DNA of 64,000 nt from Chitinophaga niabensis (GTDB lineage Bacteria > Bacteroidota > Bacteroidia > Chitinophagales > Chitinophagaceae): contig NZ_CP154260.1 of assembly GCF_039545795.1 (NCBI RefSeq), positions 3,849,001 through 3,913,000 of the forward strand. Direction: 5' to 3'. Position numbers and translations under genes: made by a program. The number at the start of each line of letters is the position of its first letter. The first letter of the stretch is position 1. Of this stretch, positions 52,495 through 61,972 are shown in pieces. The notes below the pieces were generated by a model. The model worked only from the letters and a program-made list of their open reading frames with translations, had not been told where the DNA came from and searched no databases.

Positions 52495-53424
52495 TTATTT
52501 GGTGTTTTTCCTGGACAATCTGGCAAATACAGCATCCAGCGAGCTCTTTTCAATGATAAGTTCCATCAGTCCCCAGCCGCTGTTCACACTTATTTCTGCT
52601 ATCCGTTGTGCAGTTTTCTTGTCCCCGTCATACCCTATTCTGAAACGGGAAGGCGCCAGTTGTTCAATAGACTTCACGCCTTCCAGCTTCAGTAATTCAT
52701 CCTGGGCAGGAGGTGTATCCAGCGAAACAACGAGTGTATTTGGTTCAATGTAATTGTCGAACATCTCTAATGTTCCGGAGAACACCATCTGCCCTTCTTC
52801 AATCATCTTGATCTCATGGCAGGTAGCCTGTACTTCTGTAAGAATGTGGGTAGACAGCAATACGGAACGGTCCTGTGCAATTTCCTTGATCAGGTTCCGT
52901 ACTTCTACGATCTGGTTCGGATCCAGCCCATTGGTAGGTTCATCCAGCACAACAAATCTTGGATTATGCACAATAGCCTGTGCAATACCCACCCTTTGCT
53001 GATAACCACCGGAGAGGTTGCGGAGCAAACGTTCCCGGAAGTGCAGTACACCGCATCTTTCCATCGCATCTTTCGTTGCTTTTTTCACCTCGGTTTTTTC
53101 TACCATTCTCAGGTCTGCACAATAGGTGATGTATTCTTCCACCGTAAAATCCTGGTAAAGCGGTAGCTTCTGCGGCATAAAACCGATATTACGTTTAGCT
53201 GCTACCGGGTTATCCTTCAGGCTGATGCCGTTGATGAATACCTCTCCTTTTGTTTGCTTTAGTACACCACAGATGATATTCATGGTGGTGGATTTACCAG
53301 CTCCGTTAGAACCCAGCAATCCCACAACTCCCTGGCTGCGGATCTCAAAATTTATATCCCTTACCGCCCACTGCGAAGAGTAACGGTGAGATAAGTTTTC
53401 AACTTTTACAATGGCGTTTTCCAT
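52495..53424 (-). CDS. ABC transporter ATP-binding protein, GldA-like
   Basis: A 309-residue protein with Walker A LGSNGAGKSTT (about 36-46), signature LSGGYQQRVGIAQAI, Walker B FVVLDEPTNGLD, and the switch histidine in LLSTHILTEV. A C-terminal domain of about 80 residues follows, as in GldA/CcmA-type proteins. It powers the GldF-GldG permease gene 21 bp downstream. Its distal neighbours are not part of the gliding system. Confidence 0.9.
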   Translation of the reverse strand: MENAIVKVENLSHRYSSQWAVRDINFEIRSQGVVGLLGSNGAGKSTTMNIICGVLKQTKGEVFINGISLKDNPVAAKRNIGFMPQKLPLYQDFTVEEYITYCADLRMVEKTEVKKATKDAMERCGVLHFRERLLRNLSGGYQQRVGIAQAIVHNPRFVVLDEPTNGLDPNQIVEVRNLIKEIAQDRSVLLSTHILTEVQATCHEIKMIEEGQMVFSGTLEMFDNYIEPNTLVVSLDTPPAQDELLKLEGVKSIEQLAPSRFRIGYDGDKKTAQRIAEISVNSGWGLMELIIEKSSLDAVFARLSRKNTK

Positions 53425-53533
53425 TCATTACGGATTGTTTAATCAATAAAATATCTGTATAAGCTGGTGTGCTTATATGATGTGCGTTGGAAATAACAGC
53501 CCCGGAACAGGTCCGGAGCCGTTAGATCAGGGA

Positions 53534-54460
53534 TCAATAGGTGGCATTACCTATAGCGCGTATGTCTATATTGTATTTTGTTTTGTAATGGTTAACCAGT
53601 ATATCATACTTCTGCTTTATCAGCGGATACGTGAGATAAGATTGCAGCTGGGCATCCGTTCTTTGCGTAAGGTTAAATATAAAGGAATTGATATCGTTCG
53701 TTCTGGCAGTGGTCCATGAAAAAGTGCCGTTATGCCATTCAGTGGGTACGCCACTCACCGCATTATAGCCGTTTGGTAAAAACCCCTTCTGGCGGTATGC
53801 CTCTACGTTTGCAGGGTTCGCTGCATTCAGCGGAGTTGCAGGCGCAGCGGCTGCGTAATTGCTCACATTATAAAATGCTGCAGGCACATCCAGTATTTTG
53901 CTGTTGATGTAATAGTTCCAGATAACCCCTGTGAGTATATTTTTCTTCGCCAGTTTCTGGGCTGCTGTGAGAGTACGCAATGAACTGTTCATACCTGCAA
54001 AAGTGATGGACTTACCTACCACTTTATAATCGAAGTACAGGAATTCCATACCCGGAGGCCATCCGGTACCACCTCTGCGTTGTTTGATGGTATCCGCCAT
54101 CATTACCCTGTAAGGGATGCCCTGGCTTTTCTTAAATGATTCCGGCAGGAATTTCAGCCATATATCATCCAGGAAGCTGAGCATATCACCCACATAAGCA
54201 GGATTGCCCAGTACCACAGAATCTATCTTTGAAGCGCCTGTGCTGGTAGCCTGTGTCCATTCAAAATCCTTCTGTGTAAATACATACAGGAAATAGGACC
54301 CGTAGTTATCGTAGAGTTGCTGAATTTTAGCATTTGCTTCTGCGGAGGCATTCCCCTGCGGCAAAACATAATCCACTTCTATGGGTATAGGTGCACCGAT
54401 CTCTGCATCCTTTTTGCAGGAGAACAGGAACAGGCAACCGATGATAAATATCTTTTTCAT
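53534..54460 (-). CDS. Metallopeptidase-like lipoprotein with degenerate HExxH
   Basis: A 308-residue lipoprotein; lipobox CLFLFSC, then KKDAEIGAP. Its length, place after SusD and surrounding sequence match the Bacteroidota family of substrate-import-associated zinc metallohydrolase lipoproteins. The metal-binding helix should read like HHEFGHILHQ, but here it is IWNYYINSKIL, with no HExxH and no third His. The stretch LDVPAAFYNVSNY does align with the usual next part. It is therefore probably a catalytically dead member that keeps a binding role. It is 26 bp after the SusD gene. Confidence 0.65.
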   Translation of the reverse strand: MKKIFIIGCLFLFSCKKDAEIGAPIPIEVDYVLPQGNASAEANAKIQQLYDNYGSYFLYVFTQKDFEWTQATSTGASKIDSVVLGNPAYVGDMLSFLDDIWLKFLPESFKKSQGIPYRVMMADTIKQRRGGTGWPPGMEFLYFDYKVVGKSITFAGMNSSLRTLTAAQKLAKKNILTGVIWNYYINSKILDVPAAFYNVSNYAAAAPATPLNAANPANVEAYRQKGFLPNGYNAVSGVPTEWHNGTFSWTTARTNDINSFIFNLTQRTDAQLQSYLTYPLIKQKYDILVNHYKTKYNIDIRAIGNATY

Positions 54461-54486
54461 GTTAGTGTTGAATTAATAGTTAAACA

Positions 54487-55911
54487 TTACTGCCCTATTC
54501 TGTCTGGCATACTGCCGGATGGGTTCTGCTTCAAAGCAGGGTTCCTCAGCAACAGGCTGGTGGGGAAAGGCAATACATACATCGGATCTTTTGCAGCCAG
54601 TGTGTAATGCACGATAGGTTCTGTCAGCTCATGCTGATAACGGTGCGTGATGGAAGGCATTCCATAACGGCGCAGATCGAACCAGCGGAAACCTTCGTGA
54701 CAGAATTCCTTGCGGCGTTCAGTCCTTACGGCCTGCAGCAGATCAGCTTTGCTGATGATGCTGGTATCTCTGTAACCAACAATACGCGTACGGCGCAGAT
54801 CGTTCAGGTCCTTCATGGCTTCCGGCAGCTTATCCAATTGCACATTGGCTTCTGCCCTGTTTAAAACAGCTTCTCCTGTACGGACCGATTGTACCAGGTC
54901 TATGGAACTCAGGATCATTTTAGTAAGGAGCGGGTTAAAACTCTGCGGTTGAATAAGGAAACCATACTTCCAGCGCACATCTGTTGTATCGAAAGTAGCA
55001 CGAAAATCAGCTGCGGGTGTATAGGTGCTCTGATTAGCCTGTGGGCTGCCGCCAAACATCCATTCCACTTCAGGGTTTGTATAAGAGAGCCAGTAACTGG
55101 CGGGAGCTTTTGTGAGATCGTTCAGCATGCCTCCCTGCTCAAAAACCTTATCCGCTTCTGCTTTACACTCTGCCCATTTCTCCATATGGAGGTATACTCT
55201 TGATAACAGGATATGAATAGCAGGCTGGTTGATATGGAAATCCCTGCGAACGATAGGCAGCGGGTCCATTAAACGGGAAGCTTCTTTCAGATCGTTCACG
55301 ATCGTTTCATATACCTGCGCAACTGTGGCTCTTGGCATATTCTCTGCTACAAGACCGGAAGTTAATTTTAATGGTACACTCAGTCCCGCAGGGTTGCTGT
55401 TATAAGGCTCTCCGTATAGGTTCACCAAACGGAAATAATAAAAAGCCCGTATGGCCAGCGCTTCTGCCCTTACCCTGTCTTTTTCCGGCTGGCTGCCGAT
55501 CGCATTATTGATATTGTCCAATACCGCATTACATCCTTTTATCCATTCATAATGGCGGTAGTATGCTGTGGAAGCAGGATCTTCACTGATAAGGTCTCCC
55601 AGTCCGTTCCTGTCCCCCAGCCTGGGTTGCCAGGTATAAAAGAGGAAATTGGTTTTAGCGGCGGAACTACCTACAGGTGAACCATTGCCATTTCCATATT
55701 CAATGAAAAAATCCACATCATCGTCCATGTAATAGAGAAAATTGATGGGTTCCACAGCAGGCATATAACCGGATCCCATCAGCAATTCCCTGAAGTCCAC
55801 CGTGGTTTTCGGGATCACCTCACTCTGGGATTTTTCTTCCAGGAGTTTGGAGCAGCTGCTTAAAGCAAGCAGGCCGGCGATGAAGGAGAGATAGAATATT
55901 TTATATTTCAT
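54487..55911 (-). CDS. SusD/RagB-family lipoprotein, second locus
   Basis: A 474-residue lipoprotein; lipobox LLALSSC, then SKLLEE. Typical SusD helices: EWIKGCNAVLDNINN, ALAIRAFYYFRLVNLYGEPY, HILLSRVYLHMEKWAECKAE, ending RTERRKEFCHEGFRWFDLRRYG. It partners with the STN-containing SusC gene 9 bp upstream and binds the imported substrate at the cell surface. Confidence 0.95.
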   Translation of the reverse strand: MKYKIFYLSFIAGLLALSSCSKLLEEKSQSEVIPKTTVDFRELLMGSGYMPAVEPINFLYYMDDDVDFFIEYGNGNGSPVGSSAAKTNFLFYTWQPRLGDRNGLGDLISEDPASTAYYRHYEWIKGCNAVLDNINNAIGSQPEKDRVRAEALAIRAFYYFRLVNLYGEPYNSNPAGLSVPLKLTSGLVAENMPRATVAQVYETIVNDLKEASRLMDPLPIVRRDFHINQPAIHILLSRVYLHMEKWAECKAEADKVFEQGGMLNDLTKAPASYWLSYTNPEVEWMFGGSPQANQSTYTPAADFRATFDTTDVRWKYGFLIQPQSFNPLLTKMILSSIDLVQSVRTGEAVLNRAEANVQLDKLPEAMKDLNDLRRTRIVGYRDTSIISKADLLQAVRTERRKEFCHEGFRWFDLRRYGMPSITHRYQHELTEPIVHYTLAAKDPMYVLPFPTSLLLRNPALKQNPSGSMPDRIGQ

Positions 55912-55920
55912 ACGCTATTA

Positions 55921-58900
55921 TTAAAAGGTCATATTAAAAGATAAGTTTGCCATTCTGCGGGCAGGCCATCCGGCTGTTTCCGGATCATATCCTCTCCATG
56001 CATCATCAAACACCACCAGGAATGGATTGGTCATACTGAGCGATGTACTCAAGCGTTTTATACGCATTGGTTTCAGCAGCTTCTGCGTAAACTCATAGTT
56101 CATTCCTATGGAACGGCAGCGGATAAAATCAGCACTGGCTGTCATGATATCAGATTGATTGTACAATTGATAAGGCGTAACAAATACTGAATTCAACAGC
56201 GGCAGGCTGAATTCAAACCTGCGGGGATTGCCGGGAGGGATGGAAGGAATATTGGTATGTTGTTCATCACCGGGTTGCTTCCAGCGATCCTTCAGTGCCC
56301 GGGGAACATTTTGTTCCGGCGTAGGTGCACCATTATTATTGTAGTAAAGCGGCAGACGTTTGGTTGCTCCGAAAGCCATGGCAAACTGCGCGCTCAGTGA
56401 AATGTTCTTATACCTGAGCATGGTATTAAAACCACCTGAGAAATCGGGCTCCAGTTTACCGCTCTTCACCAGGTAATCCAGGTCGTTCTGTGTTGGTTTA
56501 ATGTCCATGTATCTGAAAGTAGGACGTCCGTTCGTGCGGTCAAGACCTGCAAATGCATAGGAGTAGAATGTGGAATAAGATTCTCCGTTCACAATAGCCG
56601 ATCCATTGAGATAGTCTTCTCTCGTATTCACTCTTTCATTTTGCTTCAGTATATTCCTGGCAAGACCTGTATTAACAGAGAACTGCCAGCTGAAATCTTT
56701 TGTGCGTACAGGTATCAGGCTGATGATCAGATCGTACCCGGTATTTTCCATCAGGGAACCGAAAACGATCGCTGAGTTCATACCATTCTCCACAGGCACC
56801 TGCCGGGATGCAAGAATGTTACTGCTCTTTTTGTACCAGTTAGCCGCTGCATTAAAGCGGCCATTCCACAGAGAGAAATCAAGTCCCAGGTTCCAGGTTT
56901 TTGTTTTTTCCCAACCCAGATCAGGATAAGGCAGTGATTTGATGTTCAGGGTATATTGTCTGAATATCTGGCTAAGCCCGCCATCTGTAGCGATCAGGTA
57001 AGGCGACACCGCTTCTACGGCATTTCCCTGGTAACCATAAGTGGCAGACAGGTCGAATGAATTCAGCCATTTCACCCTTTGCATGAATTTCTCGTTCCCA
57101 ACACGCCATCTTCCACCCACAGACCAAGTAGGCTGGAACTTTTTATTCTTATCCTGGCCAAAACGGTTGGAGGCATCCAGCCTTCCATTAAAGTTTATAA
57201 TATAACGCTGATCAAAACCATATACAGCAGAGAAGTATTCACTCAGGTAATTACTTTCCTGGTTAACGATCCTTGAATTCAAACGCATGGATTCATGCAG
57301 GTTCTCCAAACCACTGCCCACAATAAAAGTGGGGGCAAGCGGAACGGGCGCATAACTTTCCCCGCGGTAACGCAGATAACCATAACGCGTGGCCGTGTTG
57401 CCCTCGGCAAGCGAAGACCTTGCTTCTACCCCTCCCTGCAGGATCATGTTATGGAGGTGGCCGAACTGTTTGTTATAGACGAGGCTGTTCCTGAAAGTAT
57501 ATCCTTTATTACTGGCAGCTTCCAGCTGTGCCAAGCCACCAAAAGGCAAGCGGCTGCTCAGCTCTTCCGGGGAATTGGACGGTACACTGCCAAATTCATA
57601 TCCTCTTTTCTGTGTGATGAAATAGGATAATTCCGTAGCAAAGGATTTCACATTGGAAGAAGCAGTGGTATAAGACAGCAGCCCCTGGTATTCCAGGCCT
57701 TTCAGTACCTGCAACCTTACATCAACTGTGGAAGAAAGTGTGGTAGTCGTATTTTTTGTACCTGTATTATTAATTTCATTCTGAATATTATACAGGTAAC
57801 TTGTTTTATTAGGAATGGATGTACTGCCTTCTCCTCTTTTCTCATGATAGAAGAGTGTTCCATCATCATTATACATCGGAATTGTTCTGGAGGTATTATA
57901 GGCATAATCAAACGGGCTCACACCATAGGTAAAACCATCTGTTTCCCTGATACTTCCATTCAGCATCAGGTTAACAGTAAGGCGGCTTCCGAACCGGAGT
58001 GTTGTATTAGAAGATGCCGTGAAAGTTTTCAGGTCATTCCCTTTCGCTTCCCCTTTCTGCTGCTGCATGCTAAAGGAAGTTCTGTTTACGATCCTGTCAG
58101 TACCACCGGCAATACTCACGTTATGGTTCTGGTTAAAGGTATTGCGGAACAATGCACTGAACCAGTCTGTATTCTGGTTTTCCATCTTCCTGTACCTTTC
58201 TGTATAGGTAGCAAAATCTATCGTTTTATCCTGTAACTGCTGGATCAATCCGCCATAACCTATTGGCAATACCTCATAAGTATAACTGTCACGGCCCTGG
58301 TACACCTCTTTGGAAAACTGCATCAGCTCCTGTGAGTTCATCAGGTCGTACGTACCATAGGTGGGTCTTTGGCCAACGGAAAAGCTACCGCTGTAGGAAA
58401 CAGATAACTGCCCCGGCCGTGCTTTTTTGGTAGTGAGTACAATCACACCGTTAGCAGCCTGCGAGCCATAGATGGCAGTAGCAGAAGCATCTTTCAATAC
58501 GGTGATATTATCAATGTCGTTAGGGTTCAGCCAGGAAATAGCATTAGAGGCAATTAATCGTAATTCTCCGGGATCTCCTGCCAGTGCGCCGCTGCCACTG
58601 GGAATAGGCAAAGGATCACGCTGGATCACGCCATCCACTACCCAAAGTGGTTCCTGGTTTCCGAGGATAGTGGAAGTACCACGGATACGGATCTTGGGAG
58701 TAGCACCAACCTGGCCGGATTGCACCATTACAGACATACCTGGTACCACGCCCTGCAACATCTGGTCAATACTGGTTTCACCACCTATCCTTATATCGTC
58801 TGCCTTCACGGAATACACAGCACCCACATACATGCCCTTGTTCACGTTCATATAACCTGTTACCACCACATCCTGCATCTCCAGCTCTTTTTTATTCAGC

Positions 58901-59589
58901 GTTACATTGATATTCACCATGTTCCCCTCTGAAGACTTTACACCGCCGGATTGTGCATTATTAACAGCATAGGCAGTATACCCCTTACCCGTTTTGCGGA
59001 TCCCTATTTCCATGGTTTCATAACCCAGCATGGAAATAATCACAACAGCGTTTTCCGGAACCCGCAGAAAGGAAAATTCCCCGTTGGGGCCTGTACTGGT
59101 TCCACTGCTGGTATTTTTAATGCGTACGGAAACACCCTGCAATACCTCTCCCGTGGCTGAACGGATAACCCCTGAAATTTCGGCTGGCGGCGCCGGAATT
59201 TCCAGGAAGTTAACAGGCGGCACCACCTTACGGGAGAGCACAATCGTTTTATCTTTGATCAGATAACTAACAGGAAAGTCTTTCAGCACTATATCCAGCA
59301 AGTCTCTCAGCGGCATATCACGTACAGAAAGTGATACATGCTGTGCATCGTTGATGGTGTTTGTATTACTGAAAACAACATAACCTGTTTGCTGCTTGAT
59401 AGCAGTGAATATTTTCTTTAAAGGAATCTCTTTACCGGATAGTGTAACGGTTTGTGCAAGGCCCGAAGCATTTGCCTGCAACATAACGGCTGTTAATAAA
59501 ATGACAGTAAGTCGCATAGCCAACAAGATTTTGGTAAGGGGCCCATATTCCCCCGGACGATCGGGTGGGCAATAGCATTTTTTTTGCAT
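55921..59589 (-). CDS. SusC-like TonB-dependent transporter with STN domain
   Basis: A 1222-residue protein from the ATG at 59589 (MQKKCYCPPDRPG); the longer frame begins with TTG. A hydrophobic signal segment (LAMRLTVILLTAVMLQANAS) leads to an STN domain (IFTAIKQQTGYVVFSNTNTI), a carboxypeptidase-D-like domain, and a plug with the SusC box SVLKDASATAIYGS-type motif (VLKDASATAIYGSQAANGV). The STN domain signals to the FecR protein when substrate binds. The upstream sigma/FecR genes complete this transenvelope loop. Confidence 0.95.
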   Translation of the reverse strand: MQKKCYCPPDRPGEYGPLTKILLAMRLTVILLTAVMLQANASGLAQTVTLSGKEIPLKKIFTAIKQQTGYVVFSNTNTINDAQHVSLSVRDMPLRDLLDIVLKDFPVSYLIKDKTIVLSRKVVPPVNFLEIPAPPAEISGVIRSATGEVLQGVSVRIKNTSSGTSTGPNGEFSFLRVPENAVVIISMLGYETMEIGIRKTGKGYTAYAVNNAQSGGVKSSEGNMVNINVTLNKKELEMQDVVVTGYMNVNKGMYVGAVYSVKADDIRIGGETSIDQMLQGVVPGMSVMVQSGQVGATPKIRIRGTSTILGNQEPLWVVDGVIQRDPLPIPSGSGALAGDPGELRLIASNAISWLNPNDIDNITVLKDASATAIYGSQAANGVIVLTTKKARPGQLSVSYSGSFSVGQRPTYGTYDLMNSQELMQFSKEVYQGRDSYTYEVLPIGYGGLIQQLQDKTIDFATYTERYRKMENQNTDWFSALFRNTFNQNHNVSIAGGTDRIVNRTSFSMQQQKGEAKGNDLKTFTASSNTTLRFGSRLTVNLMLNGSIRETDGFTYGVSPFDYAYNTSRTIPMYNDDGTLFYHEKRGEGSTSIPNKTSYLYNIQNEINNTGTKNTTTTLSSTVDVRLQVLKGLEYQGLLSYTTASSNVKSFATELSYFITQKRGYEFGSVPSNSPEELSSRLPFGGLAQLEAASNKGYTFRNSLVYNKQFGHLHNMILQGGVEARSSLAEGNTATRYGYLRYRGESYAPVPLAPTFIVGSGLENLHESMRLNSRIVNQESNYLSEYFSAVYGFDQRYIINFNGRLDASNRFGQDKNKKFQPTWSVGGRWRVGNEKFMQRVKWLNSFDLSATYGYQGNAVEAVSPYLIATDGGLSQIFRQYTLNIKSLPYPDLGWEKTKTWNLGLDFSLWNGRFNAAANWYKKSSNILASRQVPVENGMNSAIVFGSLMENTGYDLIISLIPVRTKDFSWQFSVNTGLARNILKQNERVNTREDYLNGSAIVNGESYSTFYSYAFAGLDRTNGRPTFRYMDIKPTQNDLDYLVKSGKLEPDFSGGFNTMLRYKNISLSAQFAMAFGATKRLPLYYNNNGAPTPEQNVPRALKDRWKQPGDEQHTNIPSIPPGNPRRFEFSLPLLNSVFVTPYQLYNQSDIMTASADFIRCRSIGMNYEFTQKLLKPMRIKRLSTSLSMTNPFLVVFDDAWRGYDPETAGWPARRMANLSFNMTF

Positions 59590-59660
59590 AAATTGCAAGA
59601 GATTTGGTTGTTAATAAATGTGAATAGCAATAAACCGTTTAGAGACCAGCTAAGTCATCC

Positions 59661-59693
59661 ACCGTCATGGCCGCAATCCGTGACGGTTTTTTT
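59661..59693 (+). terminator. Hairpin with + strand T run between FecR and SusC genes
   Basis: ACCGTCA at 59661-59667 pairs with TGACGGT at 59681-59687 and is followed by seven T on the + strand. No rightward transcript is known here, so its polarity is odd. It may act on an antisense transcript or be a processing hairpin in the leftward mRNA. Confidence 0.45.
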
Positions 59694-59766
59694 ATCCAAT
59701 AGCTGGCCTATCTATCTACTTTCAGGGGATAGTCAAATACAGCCTTTTCTGTAATTCTTCAGGTAC

Positions 59767-60975
59767 TTATTTATTCAGCACGATCAGTTTGCGCCCTTCT
59801 ACTCTGAAATCCACTTCTGTTCTTCTTAATATCTCCAGCAGGTCCGCTAATGCAATTTGCCTGCTCATTTCGCCCAGGAACCGGATATCCGGGATCCCAT
59901 TTTCATATACAACATCTATATTATACCAGCGTTCCAGCTGTCTCATGACTTCTTCCAGGTGAGCGCCCTCAAAGTTGAACAACCCGTTCTTCCAGGCCAT
60001 TACTTTTTCCAGGTCCTCATTATTGAGCACCTGTATTTCCTCTGTGGCTTTATGCATACCGATCCTTGCCTGCTGGCCGGGCTTCAGGATCACACCATCT
60101 GCCCGCGCTGAAGAGGGGATCGCTACTTTCACGCTTCCATTCAGCAGGGTTGTATTAATGGCTTCTTCATTTTCGTAGGCATTTACGTTAAACAACGTGC
60201 CTAGTACGCTTATTTCTGCTTTATTATTGACGGTTACGAGGAAAGGTTTGCGGGCATCTTTTGCAACTTCAAAACATGCCTCTCCGAAAACTTCTACTTT
60301 GCGTTCGTTTTCGGCAAATACGGTAGGATAACGAATGGAGCTGGCAGCATTCAGCCAGACTTTTGTACCATCAGGTAAAGTGACCCGGAACTGCCGTCCC
60401 TTAGGCGTGGTCATTTGATTGTACTGCATACCGGATGCATTTTCCCGGGCAGGATCGTAGATCAGTTGCCCGTTGGAGAGCACAACTGAAGTTCCGTTCT
60501 GCTGCGCAATAACACCATTTCCCAGGCTATCCAGTACTACTTCCCGGCCATCTGCCAGTGTAAGGATGGCACCTTCTTTACCGGGAGCGATGGTTACAGG
60601 ATCCGCTGCAACCACTACAGGCGGCTGCTTTTGCTGATCTGTCAGCAACAGGTAGGTGCTTCCTGCCAGGAGCAATACAGCTGCCGCGGCAGCCCATTTC
60701 CATCTGCTGTGTACAATCCTGGCTGGCTTTTGAACAGGTTGACCGAATGCCGGTATCTGCTCGCGGATCTTAGCAGAGATACGGTCTGAATCATATGCAT
60801 AGAAACGATGCAGGTTAGCTGTCAGCTGCTGCTGGTCGTTGATCTCATTAAAGAGTGAACGGTTGTTTTCGGATGAGTTGATCCACTCTTCCAATGCGCT
60901 ATTCTCTTCAGCATTCAGGCTATTCTCGAGATGTTTGCCGATGAGGCCGGCTATGTAATGAATGTTTTCAGTCAT
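59767..60975 (-). CDS. FecR-type anti-sigma factor
   Basis: A 402-residue protein. The cytoplasmic N-terminal sigma-binding part (EENSALEEWINSSENNRSLF) is followed by one TM helix (WAAAAAVLLLAGSTYLLL, about 93-110) and a periplasmic FecR domain (PKGRQFRVTLPDGTKVWLNA, RKVEVFGEACFEVAK) and a C-terminal STN-like region (MRQLERWYNIDVVYENGI). It holds the ECF sigma factor until SusC reports substrate. The ECF gene lies 56 bp upstream. Confidence 0.9.
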   Translation of the reverse strand: MTENIHYIAGLIGKHLENSLNAEENSALEEWINSSENNRSLFNEINDQQQLTANLHRFYAYDSDRISAKIREQIPAFGQPVQKPARIVHSRWKWAAAAAVLLLAGSTYLLLTDQQKQPPVVVAADPVTIAPGKEGAILTLADGREVVLDSLGNGVIAQQNGTSVVLSNGQLIYDPARENASGMQYNQMTTPKGRQFRVTLPDGTKVWLNAASSIRYPTVFAENERKVEVFGEACFEVAKDARKPFLVTVNNKAEISVLGTLFNVNAYENEEAINTTLLNGSVKVAIPSSARADGVILKPGQQARIGMHKATEEIQVLNNEDLEKVMAWKNGLFNFEGAHLEEVMRQLERWYNIDVVYENGIPDIRFLGEMSRQIALADLLEILRRTEVDFRVEGRKLIVLNK

Positions 60976-61031
60976 GCTATACTACTAAAACAACTAACTC
61001 TTCTTTTTATACCGCCCTCTTTCAAAAAAAA

Positions 61032-61634
61032 TTACCGCTGCAGCAGGAATAGTGCAAAAGCAAGCCCTGGCAGGGAAAGGAGCTCATTTTTCAGGAGGGC
61101 GGTACGGAGCAGGCTTATCCCTTTTGCCTTTTGGTTCAGAACCGTCTGGTAGGCCATATTTAACTCCTCCGCTATTTCCTGCGCCCGTTTTCCTTCAACA
61201 ACAGACAGGCGGACCACCTGCCGGCATTGCGGAGGCAGTTTTTCGATCTCTCCGAAAATCACCTGCATCACTTCTGTTTTGATATAAGCGTTTTCCGCAT
61301 CTATAGTAAAACGCTCCGCTCCTCTTTCTATGGAGTGGTGGATGTCGTCATGCCTTTTTTGTGCCTTAAGATAATTGAGTGCGGCATTCTTTGCTGCCGT
61401 GAAAAGGAAGGCCTTCAGCTGGCCAAGTGTGGGGAAGTTTTCTTTTCTTTGGAAAGCATTAATAAAGCATTCGGAAACAATATCTTCCGCAGCCATGGTA
61501 TTGGAAATAAGCTGTTCCGTAAAAAAGCAGAGCGGCCGCATGTATAACTCATAGATCTGGTGCAGTGCTTTGTGTTCGCCCTGCTGAAAAGATGAGATCA
61601 GCGCCCTTTCCTCATATGCCTGGTTGATTGACAA
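61032..61634 (-). CDS. ECF-type RNA polymerase sigma factor
   Basis: A 200-residue protein. The start codon appears to be TTG at 61634 (a stop lies just upstream and no ATG follows soon). Region 2 is SNTMAAEDIVSECFINAFQR; region 4 has EIEKLPPQCRQVVRLSVVEG and the HTH AQEIAEELNMAYQTVLNQ. A short hydrophobic C terminus (LPGLAFALFLL) is common in this phylum. It switches on its own SusCD locus after release from FecR. Confidence 0.9.
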   Translation of the reverse strand: MSINQAYEERALISSFQQGEHKALHQIYELYMRPLCFFTEQLISNTMAAEDIVSECFINAFQRKENFPTLGQLKAFLFTAAKNAALNYLKAQKRHDDIHHSIERGAERFTIDAENAYIKTEVMQVIFGEIEKLPPQCRQVVRLSVVEGKRAQEIAEELNMAYQTVLNQKAKGISLLRTALLKNELLSLPGLAFALFLLQR

Positions 61635-61705
61635 TACTTTATTTTAGATATATTCCGCTAAACTATAAAAACTAATCTAAGAAAAATGAATTATATTAAG
61701 GTGCA

Positions 61706-61972
61706 ATGCAACTGGCCACGGATATATACCAGCGAATTGCCGCAGCCAGGGTTTTTATTGACAAAAACTATTATACGTCAATTGATCCTGAGCAGATTGC
61801 CAGGCAGGCTTTTCTCTCCCGGTTCCATCCGGACTTTCTCCCGCTCCCTGAATCAAAAGAACAGGTTTTGATCGCTCTCTTTTCAAAGATCAATAGGATA
61901 TACAACTCTTCAGTAGTTATAGATATTGACCTTTCTCATTTGCTTATGGAGATTTGTTCTAAAACTCCATGA
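61706..61972 (+). CDS. Truncated AraC-type HTH, possible frameshifted remnant
   Basis: An 88-residue frame. Its first 45 residues (YQRIAAARVFIDKNYYTSID, then PEQIARQAFLSRFH) are the first HTH of a Bacteroidota AraC protein. After SRFH the expected FIRxFxR is missing from this frame but appears in another frame as SIRTFSRSLNQK, consistent with a 5-bp deletion (CATTTCAT to CAT) after the HTH. The remaining residues are unrelated. However, its stop overlaps the next start (ATGA), so it might be expressed. Function is doubtful. Confidence 0.5.
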   Translation: MQLATDIYQRIAAARVFIDKNYYTSIDPEQIARQAFLSRFHPDFLPLPESKEQVLIALFSKINRIYNSSVVIDIDLSHLLMEICSKTP

